This document shows positions 40,135-49,252 of a stretch of 64,000 nucleotides of DNA, piece after piece (position 1 is the stretch's first letter; each line of letters starts with the position of its first letter). Below the pieces are notes generated by a model. It saw only the letters and a list, made by a program, of their open reading frames with translations, did not search any database and was not told the DNA's origin. Source of the DNA: Acidimicrobiaceae bacterium (GTDB taxonomy: Bacteria; Actinomycetota; Acidimicrobiia; Acidimicrobiales; Aldehydirespiratoraceae); the NCBI GenBank assembly GCA_009837445.1, contig VXTM01000010.1, forward strand, positions 46,045 to 110,044, given 5' to 3'. The translations under genes were made by a program, and so were the position numbers.

Positions 40135-41070
40135 ATGCAGGATCCTCTGGACAAGACAGCCCTGGGACGGACCAGCCTCCAGGTGCGACGGCTGGCGATG
40201 GGGACCGCCCCTCTGGCCTCGATCTTCTGGGGCAACGACGCCGATACTGCGGTCGGGACCGCGGCCCGGGCCCTCGAGCGAGGCGTCGGGTTCTTCGACA
40301 CCGCCCCCTTCTACGGACTGGGCGAGGCCGAGCGCCGCCTGGGCCGGGCTCTGGCGGCCGCTCCGGAGTTCCCCCGTCCGGTCATCGCCACCAAGGCCGG
40401 CCGCCTGCTTACACGAGAGCCCGACGGCTCCATCGACGTACACTTCGACTTCGGCTACGACGCGGCCCGACGGTCCCTGGACTCGAGCCTGGAGCGTCTC
40501 GGCGTGGACCGGGTCGACATCCTGCACATCCACGACCCCGACGACCACATTGATGAAGCCCTGGAGGGCACCTACCCGGCGCTGGTGGAGTTGCGTGACC
40601 AAGGCATGATCGGAGCGGTGTCGCTGGGCACCAACTCCGTCGCCACCGCAGCCGTCTTCCTCGAGCGGGCCGACCTGGACTGCATGTTGGTGGCCGGCCG
40701 CTACACGCTGCTCGACCGTTCGGCGGCCGAACTGATCGACGCCTGCGCCCGGCGGGGGGTGGCGTTCCTGGCGGCGGGCGTGTTCAACAGCGGGGTGCTG
40801 GCCCGGCCCCGGTCCGGTTCCTGGTACGACTACGGCCCCGCTTCGGACGAGACCCTCGCTCGGGCAGCGGCCATCGATGACGTCTGCCAGCGTCATGGCG
40901 TGTCGCTGCGGGCTGCGGCGGTGAACTTCCCGCTCACCAACCCGAACGTCACCGCGGTGGTGGTCGGGATGGCCGCACCGGCCGAGGTGGACGAGAATCT
41001 CGACGCGCTGAGCGCGCCGGTGCCCGACGAGCTGTGGCGGGAGCTGCAGGGAATGGAGCTGCAAGCATGA
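40135..41070 (+). CDS. aldo/keto reductase, D-threo-aldose/L-fucose dehydrogenase-like
   Basis: 311-residue NAD(P)-dependent oxidoreductase. Catalytic tetrad: Asp in GFFDTAPFYGLG, Tyr of PFYG, Lys in VIATKAGR and His in DILHIHDPD. The GTAPLASIFWG start and NNP-like C-terminus ANFP LTNPN region (NFPLTNPNVTAVVVGM) fit the L-fucose or D-threo-aldose 1-dehydrogenase group, which oxidises a cyclic sugar to a lactone. Adjacent enolase-superfamily dehydratase (14 bases) suggests aldose to aldonate to dehydrated 2-keto acid, the non-phosphorylated sugar route. The start lies nine bases from the operator, which would block the promoter when bound. Confidence 0.9.
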   Translation: MQDPLDKTALGRTSLQVRRLAMGTAPLASIFWGNDADTAVGTAARALERGVGFFDTAPFYGLGEAERRLGRALAAAPEFPRPVIATKAGRLLTREPDGSIDVHFDFGYDAARRSLDSSLERLGVDRVDILHIHDPDDHIDEALEGTYPALVELRDQGMIGAVSLGTNSVATAAVFLERADLDCMLVAGRYTLLDRSAAELIDACARRGVAFLAAGVFNSGVLARPRSGSWYDYGPASDETLARAAAIDDVCQRHGVSLRAAAVNFPLTNPNVTAVVVGMAAPAEVDENLDALSAPVPDELWRELQGMELQA

Positions 41071-41083
41071 GGGAGCGACACCG

Positions 41084-42274
41084 ATGAGAATCGAGAACGT
41101 GCGGGCGGTGCTGGCCGGCTACCGCAAGATCGACCCCGACATGGAGCGCAGCTTCGCGCTGGTGCGGATCGAGACCGACGACGGCACCGTCGGCTGGGGC
41201 GAGTCGTCCACCAACTGGGGCCACTCCTACCCGACGGTGTTCCGTGCCGCGGTGGATGACGTGTGCTCGCGGCACCTGGAGGGACGGGACCCGCTGGCCA
41301 TCAGGGATCGGGTCGCCGACCTTCAGGTGGCCCTCGACGGCTATCTGGGCTGGGAGGGCCTGTCCAGCCAGACGATCGGCGCGATCGAGGTCGCCCTGTG
41401 GGACATCCTCGGCAAGACCCTGGGCGCCCCCGTGCACCAGTTGCTGGGCGGCAGCGCATATGAGATCCCGCTGTACGGCACCGGCACCACCATGTTCGAG
41501 GAGAGCGCCCAGTGGCACGCCCACTACTTCGACCAGTGCATGGACCTGGGCTTTGCTGGGGTCAAGGTGCGCCTGGGCCGCACCATCGACGGCGACGAGG
41601 AGGCCGTGGCGACCGTCCGGGAGCACATCGGCGCCGGCAAGCTGATGGGGGTCGACTCTTACTGGTTCCACGACCCGGACTCGGCCATAGAGCTGTGCCG
41701 GCGGATCGCTCCATACCGCATCCACTTCTTCGAGGAGCCGGTGCCCCAGTACCAGATCGAGGGCCTGGAGCGGCTACAGCACAACTCGCCGATCCGGGTG
41801 GCGGTGGGGGAGCGGGTCTACTCGCCCCGCATGTACGCCGAGCTGGCCCGGCGGGACGCGGCCCGGGTCTTCGAGCCGGACGCCACCCTCACCGGCGGGA
41901 TCCTCAACTGCATGGAGATCGCCGGCATCGCGGCCCGGTCCTCCATTGAGGTCATCCCCCACGTCGGCGGGCCCACCGTGGTGGGGCTGGCCGCCAACCT
42001 GCACTGGGCGACTGCATCCCGTGTGCGGCTGTGCGAGTACGACATCGACCCCCACCAGCCGATGATCACCGACATCGGCCACAACCCCGGCCTGGCCCTC
42101 ACCGACCTGGGCGGCGGGCACATCAGTGCCCCGACCGGTCCCGGGCTGGGCGTGGACGTCGACGAGGAGAAGCTGGCCGCCCACCCCTACCGGGAGGGCG
42201 ACACCTACGCCGAGCTATTCCCCGAGCACGAGTCGGGCCGCACCGCGGCCGGCTCCAGTCCATCCGACGGCTGA
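41084..42274 (+). CDS. enolase superfamily, mandelate racemase/galactarate dehydratase-like
   Basis: 396 residues. N-terminal capping domain then the barrel with the second-strand base KVRLG in FAGVKVRLG near residue 163, metal ligands Asp in LMGVDSYWF, Glu in FFEEPVPQYQ and Glu in VAVGERVYS, and the His of the MR subgroup in IPHVGGPT. These give a proton-abstracting dehydratase or racemase of an acid sugar or mandelate-like acid. The usual VDxN Asn is replaced by Tyr after VDS, which may narrow the substrate. Lies between the aldo/keto reductase and the regulator; likely the next enzymatic step in the same pathway. Confidence 0.9.
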   Translation: MRIENVRAVLAGYRKIDPDMERSFALVRIETDDGTVGWGESSTNWGHSYPTVFRAAVDDVCSRHLEGRDPLAIRDRVADLQVALDGYLGWEGLSSQTIGAIEVALWDILGKTLGAPVHQLLGGSAYEIPLYGTGTTMFEESAQWHAHYFDQCMDLGFAGVKVRLGRTIDGDEEAVATVREHIGAGKLMGVDSYWFHDPDSAIELCRRIAPYRIHFFEEPVPQYQIEGLERLQHNSPIRVAVGERVYSPRMYAELARRDAARVFEPDATLTGGILNCMEIAGIAARSSIEVIPHVGGPTVVGLAANLHWATASRVRLCEYDIDPHQPMITDIGHNPGLALTDLGGGHISAPTGPGLGVDVDEEKLAAHPYREGDTYAELFPEHESGRTAAGSSPSDG

Positions 42275-42310
42275 CCGGCTGGCCGGAGCCTGCCAGCTAG
42301 CCTCCCGACG

Positions 42311-42916
42311 ATGGCCGCCACCGCGCAACCCCAGCCCCGCCGTGACCACAGCACACGCGCCCTGGAGGAGCTGGGCCAGGCTGTGCGCAGCCGCCGCAAC
42401 CAGCTGGGCCTGACGCTGAGCCAGGTCGCCGACCAGGCCGGCTTGTCGGTTCCGTTCCTCAGCCAGGTGGAGACCAGTTTCGCCGCCCCCAGCCTGACCT
42501 CGCTGTTCGCCATCGCCAGCGTGCTCGAGACCACCCCCGAGCGGCTGCTGGCCGGCCCGGTGTCGGCCGACGTCGTGGTCACCGGACGCGACGAGGGCCA
42601 GCGCTACGACATCACCGACGCGCTCCAAACCGCGTTCCGCCGCCAGCTCACCGGTCTCGAGGAACCCTTCAGCGCGGCCGAGTACGTGGTCGAGCCCGGT
42701 TCGCGGCTGGGCGGCTTCTTCTCGTCGGAGGGCCGGGAGATGATCCACGTCACCTGCGGGATGCTGGCCGTCGATCTCGACGACGGCGACGGCCACATCG
42801 TCACCCACCGCCTGGCCGAGGGCGACACCATGATCTACTCAACGGCCACCCGGCACCGCTGGCACCACCTGGGTGACGAGACCACCCGCTTCGTCCACGT
42901 CTCTGCCCCCGGCTAA
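42311..42916 (+). CDS. XRE-type HTH regulator with cupin domain
   Basis: 201-residue dimeric DNA-binding regulator. The helix-turn-helix LTLSQVADQAGLSVPFLSQVE near residues 35-55 is XRE-type and the C-terminal half is a cupin (PGSRLGGFFSSEGREMIHV, TMIYSTATRHRWHHLG), which would sense a small ligand. HipB/PuuR-like cupin-XRE regulators control amine and amino acid utilisation. It is the only regulator gene within the cluster on this side, so it is the first candidate to bind the TTTGAT-N3-ATCAAA sites, though those resemble GntR-type operators as well. Starts 37 bases after the enolase-superfamily gene. Confidence 0.88.
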   Translation: MAATAQPQPRRDHSTRALEELGQAVRSRRNQLGLTLSQVADQAGLSVPFLSQVETSFAAPSLTSLFAIASVLETTPERLLAGPVSADVVVTGRDEGQRYDITDALQTAFRRQLTGLEEPFSAAEYVVEPGSRLGGFFSSEGREMIHVTCGMLAVDLDDGDGHIVTHRLAEGDTMIYSTATRHRWHHLGDETTRFVHVSAPG

Positions 42917-42948
42917 CACTCCCAGGCCAGTCCGGCCCGGTATGAAGG

Positions 42949-43767
42949 TCAGGGCTCGATGAGGGGGAAGACCTCTCCGGCGACCAGGTCGCCGGTGCTG
43001 AGGCCGTGGGGGAGCATCCGCCAGAACACCGCGGCCTGCTCACCCAGGTCGAGGTAGCGGGTGTCGGGATGGGCGTAGCGGGTCGACAGCCGCCGGAAGG
43101 GCCGGTCGGCCACCTCGCGGATGCCGGTGGAGTGCAGCATCCGCGAGTCGATGGCCACCGCGTCGCCGGCCTTCAGGTCCCAGGTGGTGACCGTGTAGCG
43201 CCCGGGGTCGGCGTCAACGTCGGGAACCGGCTCCAGCTCCGAGCCCCCGCCGATGGTCGAGATCGACGACGAGAACTCGATGGGGGCGTAGGTGATGCCG
43301 GTGGCGTGGGAGCCCTCGACCACCCGCAGGGCGGCGTCGGCGGTCACGTCGTCGAGAGTGACCCAGACCGTGGCGAAGGGCCGGTCCAGGTTGTAGTAGG
43401 GGTGGTCCTGGTGCCAGGGGCTGCGCGACACCGCGCCCGGCTCCGAGCAGAACCACTGGTCCTCGATCAGTACGGCCGCGCCGGCGCCGCACAGCTCCGC
43501 CCCGAGCGCGGGCAGCGGCGACGAGTGGGTCACCTCGGCGATGTCGGGGTCGTCGAACCAGCGGAACAGGTCGCTGTCCACCTTCAGCTCCCCCGGCGGC
43601 GACAGCACCCCGTAGAACTGGCTGGGGCTGGCCTGGCAGCGCTCAATGGCGGCTTGGAGCCGCTCGCACCAGTCGAGGTCCAGTAGTCCGGGAATCACCA
43701 CCGCTCCCCGCTCCCGGAACACTGCCCGCCTCGCGGCGCTCGGCCCGGGGCCCGGACTAGAGGGCAC
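42949..43767 (-). CDS. phytanoyl-CoA dioxygenase (PhyH) family protein
   Basis: Fe(II)/2-oxoglutarate-dependent oxygenase of 272 residues. The iron ligands are His and Asp in WHQDHPYYN near residue 117-125 and the distal His in MLHSTG; Arg for 2-oxoglutarate probably in RPFRRLSTR. The DDVTADAALRVVEGSH loop is typical. Such enzymes hydroxylate aliphatic or N-methyl compounds, or small amines such as ectoine. The GTG or ATG start overlaps the Rieske oxygenase stop by 11 bases, so both are co-translated. Part of the importer arm of the cluster. Confidence 0.88.
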   Translation of the reverse strand: MPSSPGPGPSAARRAVFRERGAVVIPGLLDLDWCERLQAAIERCQASPSQFYGVLSPPGELKVDSDLFRWFDDPDIAEVTHSSPLPALGAELCGAGAAVLIEDQWFCSEPGAVSRSPWHQDHPYYNLDRPFATVWVTLDDVTADAALRVVEGSHATGITYAPIEFSSSISTIGGGSELEPVPDVDADPGRYTVTTWDLKAGDAVAIDSRMLHSTGIREVADRPFRRLSTRYAHPDTRYLDLGEQAAVFWRMLPHGLSTGDLVAGEVFPLIEP

Positions 43768-45037
43768 GGGTCGCGGCCGGCGTGGTCATCAGCTTGGCGT
43801 AGTGGGCGAGGTAGCGCCGCTGGGGCGCCTCCGAGGTGATGGGGCCGTAGATCGTGGCGTCCCCGTCGGCGGCATCGCTGTCGGGCAGACCGCGGCTCAT
43901 GTCGATCCACTCCATCTCCGGGATCGACAGGCCCCGCTGGACCCGTTCGAACATGTCCAGGTCGTCGGGGGTGCCGAAGTTCACGAAGTCCTCATCCACC
44001 CGCAGGCGCAGCAGGTCGATCTCGCTAGGCGCGCCGGGTGCCGACGTGAGCCAAAGCTGGAGCCTGGTCCGGTCCACAGCGACCGGCTCGATGACCAGCA
44101 GCTGGTTGCCGACGAAGAGCAGGTTCGGGAACAGCGACAGGTTGATCATGCTCCCTGTGGCCAGGTCGAGCAGGCTCTCTTCACCCGCGTCGACCAGGGC
44201 CGACTCCAGCGGCTCCCGGAACGGGACTCTTCGCATGGTGGCCCACGGCCCCTGGGGTATTCCCGGCCGCTGGTCCACCACCATGTGGCCGTTGCGCAGC
44301 GCCTTGGACACCATCGGCGTCGATCCCGGATCGCGGGCCAGCACCGTCTCGGTGTCCACCATCTCTCCCAGCGTGTTGTAGGACTCGTGGGCGAAGGTGG
44401 CGTGCAGGCCGTCGGCTGCGTTGTCCCAGGAGAGCTTCCAGTTGCCCAGGAACTCCAGAAGATGCGGGGAGCCCATCACCGCGATGTCACCGCCGGGATG
44501 GCGGTCGACGATCGTGTCGAAGGCCTCGCGGGCCTCGCCCAGCCAGCAATCGAGGGGCTCGGGCTCGGCGTTAAGCGTGGCGAACACGAAGCCCCGGTAG
44601 GTGGCAGTCGTTAGCCGTCCCAGCGACAGCGTGGAGCGGTCCTCCACGGCGTGGTCGGCCGGGAACGGGATGGCCACCAACTGCCCGTCGGGAGCGAAGG
44701 TCCAGCCGTGGTAGGGGCACACGAAACGCTTGGCGCAGCCGCTGGATTCGCCCGCTAGCACCGTCCCCCGGTGTGTGCAGCGGTTGAGGAGCACGTTCAC
44801 CGCTCCGTCGCGCCCACGGGTCATCAACACCGGCCGCAGGCCCAGGGTGGTGGTGCGATAGTCGCCCGGCGCGGGGATCTCGCTCTCGTGGCCCACATAG
44901 CACCACGACGCCGCGAACACCCGGGTCATCTCCAGATCGAAGATTTGCGGGTCGGTGTAGATGCGACGGTGCACCCGGTGAGGCTGCACCAGGTAGTCAA
45001 AATCGGGCGGCACAGTGCCGGAGTCGATCGCAGTCAA
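43757..45037 (-). CDS. ring-hydroxylating dioxygenase large (alpha) subunit
   Basis: 426-residue Rieske oxygenase. Rieske ligands CTHRG-x14-CPYHG near residues 87-109, then the catalytic domain with the DGLHATFAHES region (Asp-Asn-Ala-Ala-Asp-Gly, two His) near 215-225. This is the alpha subunit of the benzoate/anthranilate/phenylpropionate dioxygenase type, which adds oxygen to an aromatic or heteroaromatic ring, or demethylates an amine. Its beta subunit (SnoaL-like) follows upstream on the same strand 13 bases away. No reductase is in the cluster, so an unlinked reductase or ferredoxin is needed. Confidence 0.92.
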   Translation of the reverse strand: MTAIDSGTVPPDFDYLVQPHRVHRRIYTDPQIFDLEMTRVFAASWCYVGHESEIPAPGDYRTTTLGLRPVLMTRGRDGAVNVLLNRCTHRGTVLAGESSGCAKRFVCPYHGWTFAPDGQLVAIPFPADHAVEDRSTLSLGRLTTATYRGFVFATLNAEPEPLDCWLGEAREAFDTIVDRHPGGDIAVMGSPHLLEFLGNWKLSWDNAADGLHATFAHESYNTLGEMVDTETVLARDPGSTPMVSKALRNGHMVVDQRPGIPQGPWATMRRVPFREPLESALVDAGEESLLDLATGSMINLSLFPNLLFVGNQLLVIEPVAVDRTRLQLWLTSAPGAPSEIDLLRLRVDEDFVNFGTPDDLDMFERVQRGLSIPEMEWIDMSRGLPDSDAADGDATIYGPITSEAPQRRYLAHYAKLMTTPAATRAL

Positions 45038-45050
45038 GACATCCCCCCTC

Positions 45051-45632
45051 TCACAGTAGGAAGCTCGGATTGCGGACGCCGGTGCCCAGTGCGGGCACGA
45101 CGAGGATCTTGGTGCGTCGGCGAAGGTCGTCGCCGACCAGCTCGTGGATCTGGTAGCCGGCGAGCGCCTGGTGGCGGCCGTGCCGGTACTCGTCGATGAG
45201 AAAGCTGGATCGGGCTACAAGGCCATCGGCCGCGGCCCAGGCCTCGATGCTCCCGACGACTCGGGTGGTGCGAGATGGCGGGTTCTGGCCCCAGGCCGAC
45301 GGCTCGCGACGCCAGTCGACGCGCTCGGCCAGCCGGCGGCGGTCGTCCAGGAGCAGGGACTGGTCGGTGCCGGGATGTGCCCGCGCCGACAGTGGGAGCC
45401 ACAGCACGGCGTCGCTTGTCCAGCCCGCCAGCCAGTCCTCGAAACGGCCGGCATCCAGCAGCCGGGCCTCGTGCAGCAGCACCGGCGCGGCCTCGGCGGT
45501 TAGGCCTGGATCGGCCCCCGGCCGGTCGTCCATCCCGCCAAGCAGGGAGGCCAGCTCGTCGTAGCGGGCCAGCACCGCGGCCTGCGCGCCGGCGGAGCCG
45601 GGGCCGGGTGCGTCCGCGGCTCCGCCGGTCAT
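45051..45632 (-). CDS. ring-hydroxylating dioxygenase small (beta) subunit
   Basis: 193-residue NTF2-fold beta subunit. Landmarks are VLLHEARLLDAGRFEDWLAGW, LWLPLSARAH, LLLDDRRRLAERVD and SRTTRVVGSI, the standard beta subunit pattern; it contributes to hexamer assembly but not directly to catalysis. ATG overlaps the permease stop by four bases (ATGA), so the importer and the oxygenase are translated together. The N-terminal Gly/Ala/Pro-rich stretch is not conserved. Together with the alpha subunit gene it makes a complete oxygenase component. Confidence 0.88.
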   Translation of the reverse strand: MTGGAADAPGPGSAGAQAAVLARYDELASLLGGMDDRPGADPGLTAEAAPVLLHEARLLDAGRFEDWLAGWTSDAVLWLPLSARAHPGTDQSLLLDDRRRLAERVDWRREPSAWGQNPPSRTTRVVGSIEAWAAADGLVARSSFLIDEYRHGRHQALAGYQIHELVGDDLRRRTKILVVPALGTGVRNPSFLL

Positions 45633-47248
45633 CGCGACGTCCCCGGCGCCATGCGCTCGAGGGTGCGCAACTCGAGCGCGGCCACTAGCCAGTAGCCGAT
45701 CACCGCCACCAGCGTCAGCACTGCCACCGACACCCACAGCACGTTGTAGTCGTTGCGGGTGAAGGCGATGACCATGACGGCGCCGATCCCGTCGCCGGTG
45801 GCCAGCCACTCGGCCACGGTGGCCCCCAACAGCGACGTCGGCACCGCGATCCGGGCCGAGGCGAGCAGGGCCGGCACCGCGGTCGGGAGGTAGGCGTTAC
45901 GCACATGGGCTGCGGATCCGGCGTCATAGGACCTGAGCACGTCGAGGATCCCCTCAGGGGTCCGGTTCATGGCCGCGTAGCAGTTGACCAGGGTCGGGAA
46001 GAACGACATGACCGCCACGATCGCCGTCGTGGTCAGCAGGCCGCGCCCGACGAAGAGGATTATCACCGGCGTGGTGACGATGATGGGGATCGACCGCAGC
46101 GCCACCGCGATCGGCATCAGCGCCCGCTCCAGCCAGGGGATGAGGACGAACACGACCGCGGTCACCACCGCGCCGATCAGGCCCGCGACGTAGCCCAGCG
46201 ACGTAGTCCACATTGTGGTTCCTAGCGCGCCGAAGACCGACGATCGGGTCTCGGCCGCGTCCGCGTTGGTGAACAGCTCCGCCCACACGTCGAGGGGCGT
46301 CTTGGCGAAGAAGGGCTTGATCTGGAACACCCACAAGAACGCGTACCAGAAGACGAACACGACGATGATCGGGGCCAGTAGAGCGGCCAGCCGGTTGAGC
46401 AGGCCCGGCTCCTGGCGTGCGGCCGGAACGGCTCCCACGTCCAGCGCGGGCGCCCACGGACACAGCCACCGGCCCAGTGCACCGATCACCATGTACCCGC
46501 CGGTGGCCACGATTGTGGACATCAGTGCGATCACCCAGATCCGCTCGGTATGGAGAGCGCCCAGAGCTCTGACCGTGAGTATCCCCAGGCCGCTGCGCGC
46601 CCCGGTGAACTCGCCGACCACCGCTCCCAGGAACGCGGCTGGCGCCGCGATCTGCAAGCCGGCGATCATCGCTGGCACCGATGCTCTGAGCCTGACCCGG
46701 CGGAAGGCCGCCAACCGGCCCCTGCCGAAGGAGCGGACCACGTCGAGCGCGCTTCCCGGAGCGGTGTCGAAGCCGAGGAGGGCGGCCACGTAAGTGGTGA
46801 AGAACACGGCCAACGCCGACAACGTGATCGGTGTGCCGTTGCCCGGGCCGGTGATCAGCCGCAGGATCGGAGCCACTGCGATGAAGGGCAGGCAGAAGAT
46901 GGTCAGAGCCACGGCGCCGATGCTGCGGCGCAGCACCGGAATGATCGACGCCACTCCCGCCAGGGCTATTGCCGCCAGATTCCCCCAAAGGAAACCCCAG
47001 GCCGCAGTCTTTGTCGAGTGCCAGAGGTTGCGCAGATAGAGGTCGCGGTACTCGAAAAAGTCGACTACGACCAGCGTGGGCGGCGACAGACGGTACGAAC
47101 CCGCGTACACAGTGCGGGCCAGCAGCTCCCAGAGCGCCAGCACGGCGATCCCCACGGCCGCGCTGAGTACCCGCGGTGGCACCCGGTCGAGCCCGCTGGC
47201 CCCGGAGCGGACCGGGGCCTTGGCCGTGGCCTGGGCGGTGTCGCTCAA
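45629..47248 (-). CDS. fused NitT/TauT-type ABC permease (two BPD domains)
   Basis: 539 residues with two copies of the binding-protein-dependent permease domain, about residues 30-260 and 275-535, each with about six helices. The two EAA-like loops are visible as GSALDVVRSFGRGRLAAFRR and ILDVLRSYDAGSAAHVRNAY. Usually each permease of this family is a separate homodimer-forming polypeptide; here both halves are on one chain. It is ATGA-coupled to the ATPase gene upstream and to the beta subunit gene downstream. This is the membrane part of the importer that feeds the oxygenases. Confidence 0.9.
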   Translation of the reverse strand: MSDTAQATAKAPVRSGASGLDRVPPRVLSAAVGIAVLALWELLARTVYAGSYRLSPPTLVVVDFFEYRDLYLRNLWHSTKTAAWGFLWGNLAAIALAGVASIIPVLRRSIGAVALTIFCLPFIAVAPILRLITGPGNGTPITLSALAVFFTTYVAALLGFDTAPGSALDVVRSFGRGRLAAFRRVRLRASVPAMIAGLQIAAPAAFLGAVVGEFTGARSGLGILTVRALGALHTERIWVIALMSTIVATGGYMVIGALGRWLCPWAPALDVGAVPAARQEPGLLNRLAALLAPIIVVFVFWYAFLWVFQIKPFFAKTPLDVWAELFTNADAAETRSSVFGALGTTMWTTSLGYVAGLIGAVVTAVVFVLIPWLERALMPIAVALRSIPIIVTTPVIILFVGRGLLTTTAIVAVMSFFPTLVNCYAAMNRTPEGILDVLRSYDAGSAAHVRNAYLPTAVPALLASARIAVPTSLLGATVAEWLATGDGIGAVMVIAFTRNDYNVLWVSVAVLTLVAVIGYWLVAALELRTLERMAPGTSR

Positions 47249-48051
47249 CTCGGATCCGTGTCGAGCTGCACCACCTGCCCCTCGGAGCGGTGCAGGCTGG
47301 CCGAGACGGCCTCCACTTCAGCATGGAACCGGTCGGTGAGCAGCAGCTCGCGGGTGCGAGGCCGCTCGAAATCGATGCCGTGGTGAGCCACCACCCGGCC
47401 CGGCCGGGGCGACATCACCAGCACCTCATCGGCGACGTACACCGCTTCGGGGATCGAGTGGGTCACCAGGATCGTGGTAGTCCCGCGGGCCGTCCAGATG
47501 CGCTGGAGCTCGTCGTTGAGTTGCTGGCGCGTGAGGGCGTCGAGGGCGCCGAAGGGTTCGTCGAGCAGCAGCAGATCGGGTTCGGTCACCAATGACCGCG
47601 CGATGGCGACGCGCTGGCGCATTCCCCCCGAGAGTTGCGCGGGCCGGGCCTTCTCAAACCCCTGCAGACCGACCAATTCGATCAGGTCGCTGACCGCCTT
47701 GGTGTCGTGGCGCCGGCCCACCAACTCCAGCGCAAGCCGGATGTTGGTCGAGACCGTCCGCCACGGCAGCAGCGACGGGTCCTGAAAGGCGACGCCGATG
47801 CGCTGACCCCGCCGCATCTGGTCCGGGGAGGCACCGTCCATGTCGATGGTCCCCTCGTCGGGCGCGTCCAACCCGGCAACCAGACGCAACGCGGTGGACT
47901 TCCCGCAACCCGACGGCCCGATCAGCGCGGTGAAGCCGCCCGCCGGAACGTGCATGTCCAGCCCGCGAAGGGCTTCCACCTCGCCGCCACCGAGGGCGAA
48001 CGTGCGTCCGACCCCTACGACGTCTACCGGCGCTCCCCGCCGGGCCATCAC
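47245..48051 (-). CDS. NitT/TauT-type ABC importer ATPase
   Basis: 268-residue ATPase of the nitrate/sulfonate/taurine importer family (SsuB, ThiZ). Walker A is LIGPSGCGKSTALRL near residue 42, Q-loop FQDPSLLPWR, signature LSGGMRQRVAIARSL, Walker B LLLLDEPFGALD, switch VTHSIPEA. The Q-loop LLPW motif is the distinguishing mark of this family. ATGA overlap with the fused permease. The binding protein gene is 31 bases upstream on the same strand, so an operon of binding protein, ATPase, permease, oxygenase beta, oxygenase alpha and PhyH is likely. Confidence 0.93.
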   Translation of the reverse strand: MMARRGAPVDVVGVGRTFALGGGEVEALRGLDMHVPAGGFTALIGPSGCGKSTALRLVAGLDAPDEGTIDMDGASPDQMRRGQRIGVAFQDPSLLPWRTVSTNIRLALELVGRRHDTKAVSDLIELVGLQGFEKARPAQLSGGMRQRVAIARSLVTEPDLLLLDEPFGALDALTRQQLNDELQRIWTARGTTTILVTHSIPEAVYVADEVLVMSPRPGRVVAHHGIDFERPRTRELLLTDRFHAEVEAVSASLHRSEGQVVQLDTDPS

Positions 48052-48082
48052 TCTCGACGGCTAAGACTGTGAATGCGCTCTG

Positions 48083-49192
48083 TCACGACAGGACCGGGCC
48101 GTCGGCGTAGATCTCTTCCAGGAGGGATCGGTCCCACAGGTCTGCAGTCACGTCCACGCCGAGCGCGGCCAGGGTGCGGATGTTGTCCTGGACGGACTCG
48201 TCGGTGAACCACAGGAACCCGTGCTCGTCGGTGTCTGCGCTGAACATGATCTTCAGCTGCTCGGATGCCTGCAGCTTCTGAGCCTCCAAGTCGAAACCGG
48301 CGTCGGGGAACAGGTCGACGGTCAGCTGGGCGGCCGCATCGGTGTCGGTCCGGTACTCCTGCCATCCGAGGATGTCGCCCTTCAGCAGCCCGATCACCTG
48401 ATCGCGCTTGTTGGCCAGCGAGTCCTCGGTGCATATCAGCGTCTGGCTGTGCACCGCGTAGCCGAAGTCGGCGAAGAGCATGGTGGTGTTGTCGATTCCC
48501 TGGACCGTCATGGCCACCGGCAGGTCGGTGAGCCAACACAACAGCGAGTCGACCTCGCCGTTGACCAGCGGCGCGGGGTCATAGTCACTGGTGATGACCT
48601 CGATCTTGCTGATGTCGACGCCGTTGAGCTCGGACAGCAACTCGAGGTCGAGTTGGTTGTTGAAAGCCATGCCGAGCTTCGTGCCCTCCAGATCCTTGGG
48701 CTCGTTGATCGGGTTGTCCGATAGCGAGGCGATCACGAACGGGTTCTTCTGCATAGCCACGCCCACGATCTTGAACGGTGCGCCGTCCGCTACGGACTGG
48801 CCCGTGAAGTTCGCAGCCGAGATGCCCACAAGGGCCTGATCAGCGGCCACCGCGGCGTCTGGGGACACGCCAGGCCCGCCCGGAACGAGAGACACGTCGA
48901 GGCCGAAGCGCTCGTAGTAGCCCCGCTGGTGGGCGATGTAGGAGCCGCCGAACTGCACGGAGTCGAACCAGCTCAGCTGGAAGTTCGCTTCCGTGAGCGC
49001 AGGGGCCGCAGTTGTGGTTGGTGCCGCTGTGGTTGTGGGCGCGGCCGTGGTTGCGGGCGCAGCTGTCGTAGTCGGCGCGGCTGCCTCGTCGTCGCCGCAG
49101 GCTGTCAGGACGCGGCCACCTCCGAGGATCAATCCTGCACCGGCGGCGGTGCGCCCGATGAATCTGCGTCGTGAAAACTGATTTGGTGCCAT
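48083..49192 (-). CDS. Tat-exported ABC substrate-binding lipoprotein, NMT1/THI5-like
   Basis: 369-residue extracytoplasmic solute-binding protein. N-terminal Tat-like motif SRRRFIGRTAAGAG, then a lipobox LTAC near residue 30, so Tat-exported lipoprotein, followed by a Thr/Ala/Pro-rich linker with four or more TTTAAP repeats. The mature domain begins FQLSWFDSVQFGGSYIAHQ and YYERFGLDVSLVPGGPG, typical of the NMT1/THI5 group that binds pyrimidine precursors, nitrile or sulfonate compounds. The ligand is unknown. Transcription starts probably just downstream of the palindrome at 49253, 61 bases before the ATG. Confidence 0.92.
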   Translation of the reverse strand: MAPNQFSRRRFIGRTAAGAGLILGGGRVLTACGDDEAAAPTTTAAPATTAAPTTTAAPTTTAAPALTEANFQLSWFDSVQFGGSYIAHQRGYYERFGLDVSLVPGGPGVSPDAAVAADQALVGISAANFTGQSVADGAPFKIVGVAMQKNPFVIASLSDNPINEPKDLEGTKLGMAFNNQLDLELLSELNGVDISKIEVITSDYDPAPLVNGEVDSLLCWLTDLPVAMTVQGIDNTTMLFADFGYAVHSQTLICTEDSLANKRDQVIGLLKGDILGWQEYRTDTDAAAQLTVDLFPDAGFDLEAQKLQASEQLKIMFSADTDEHGFLWFTDESVQDNIRTLAALGVDVTADLWDRSLLEEIYADGPVLS

Positions 49193-49252
49193 GTGGACCC
49201 TCCTGGGTGCTGGTCTCGGCGCGCTCTGGGAGCCCGTGCCGAGGACTCATAG

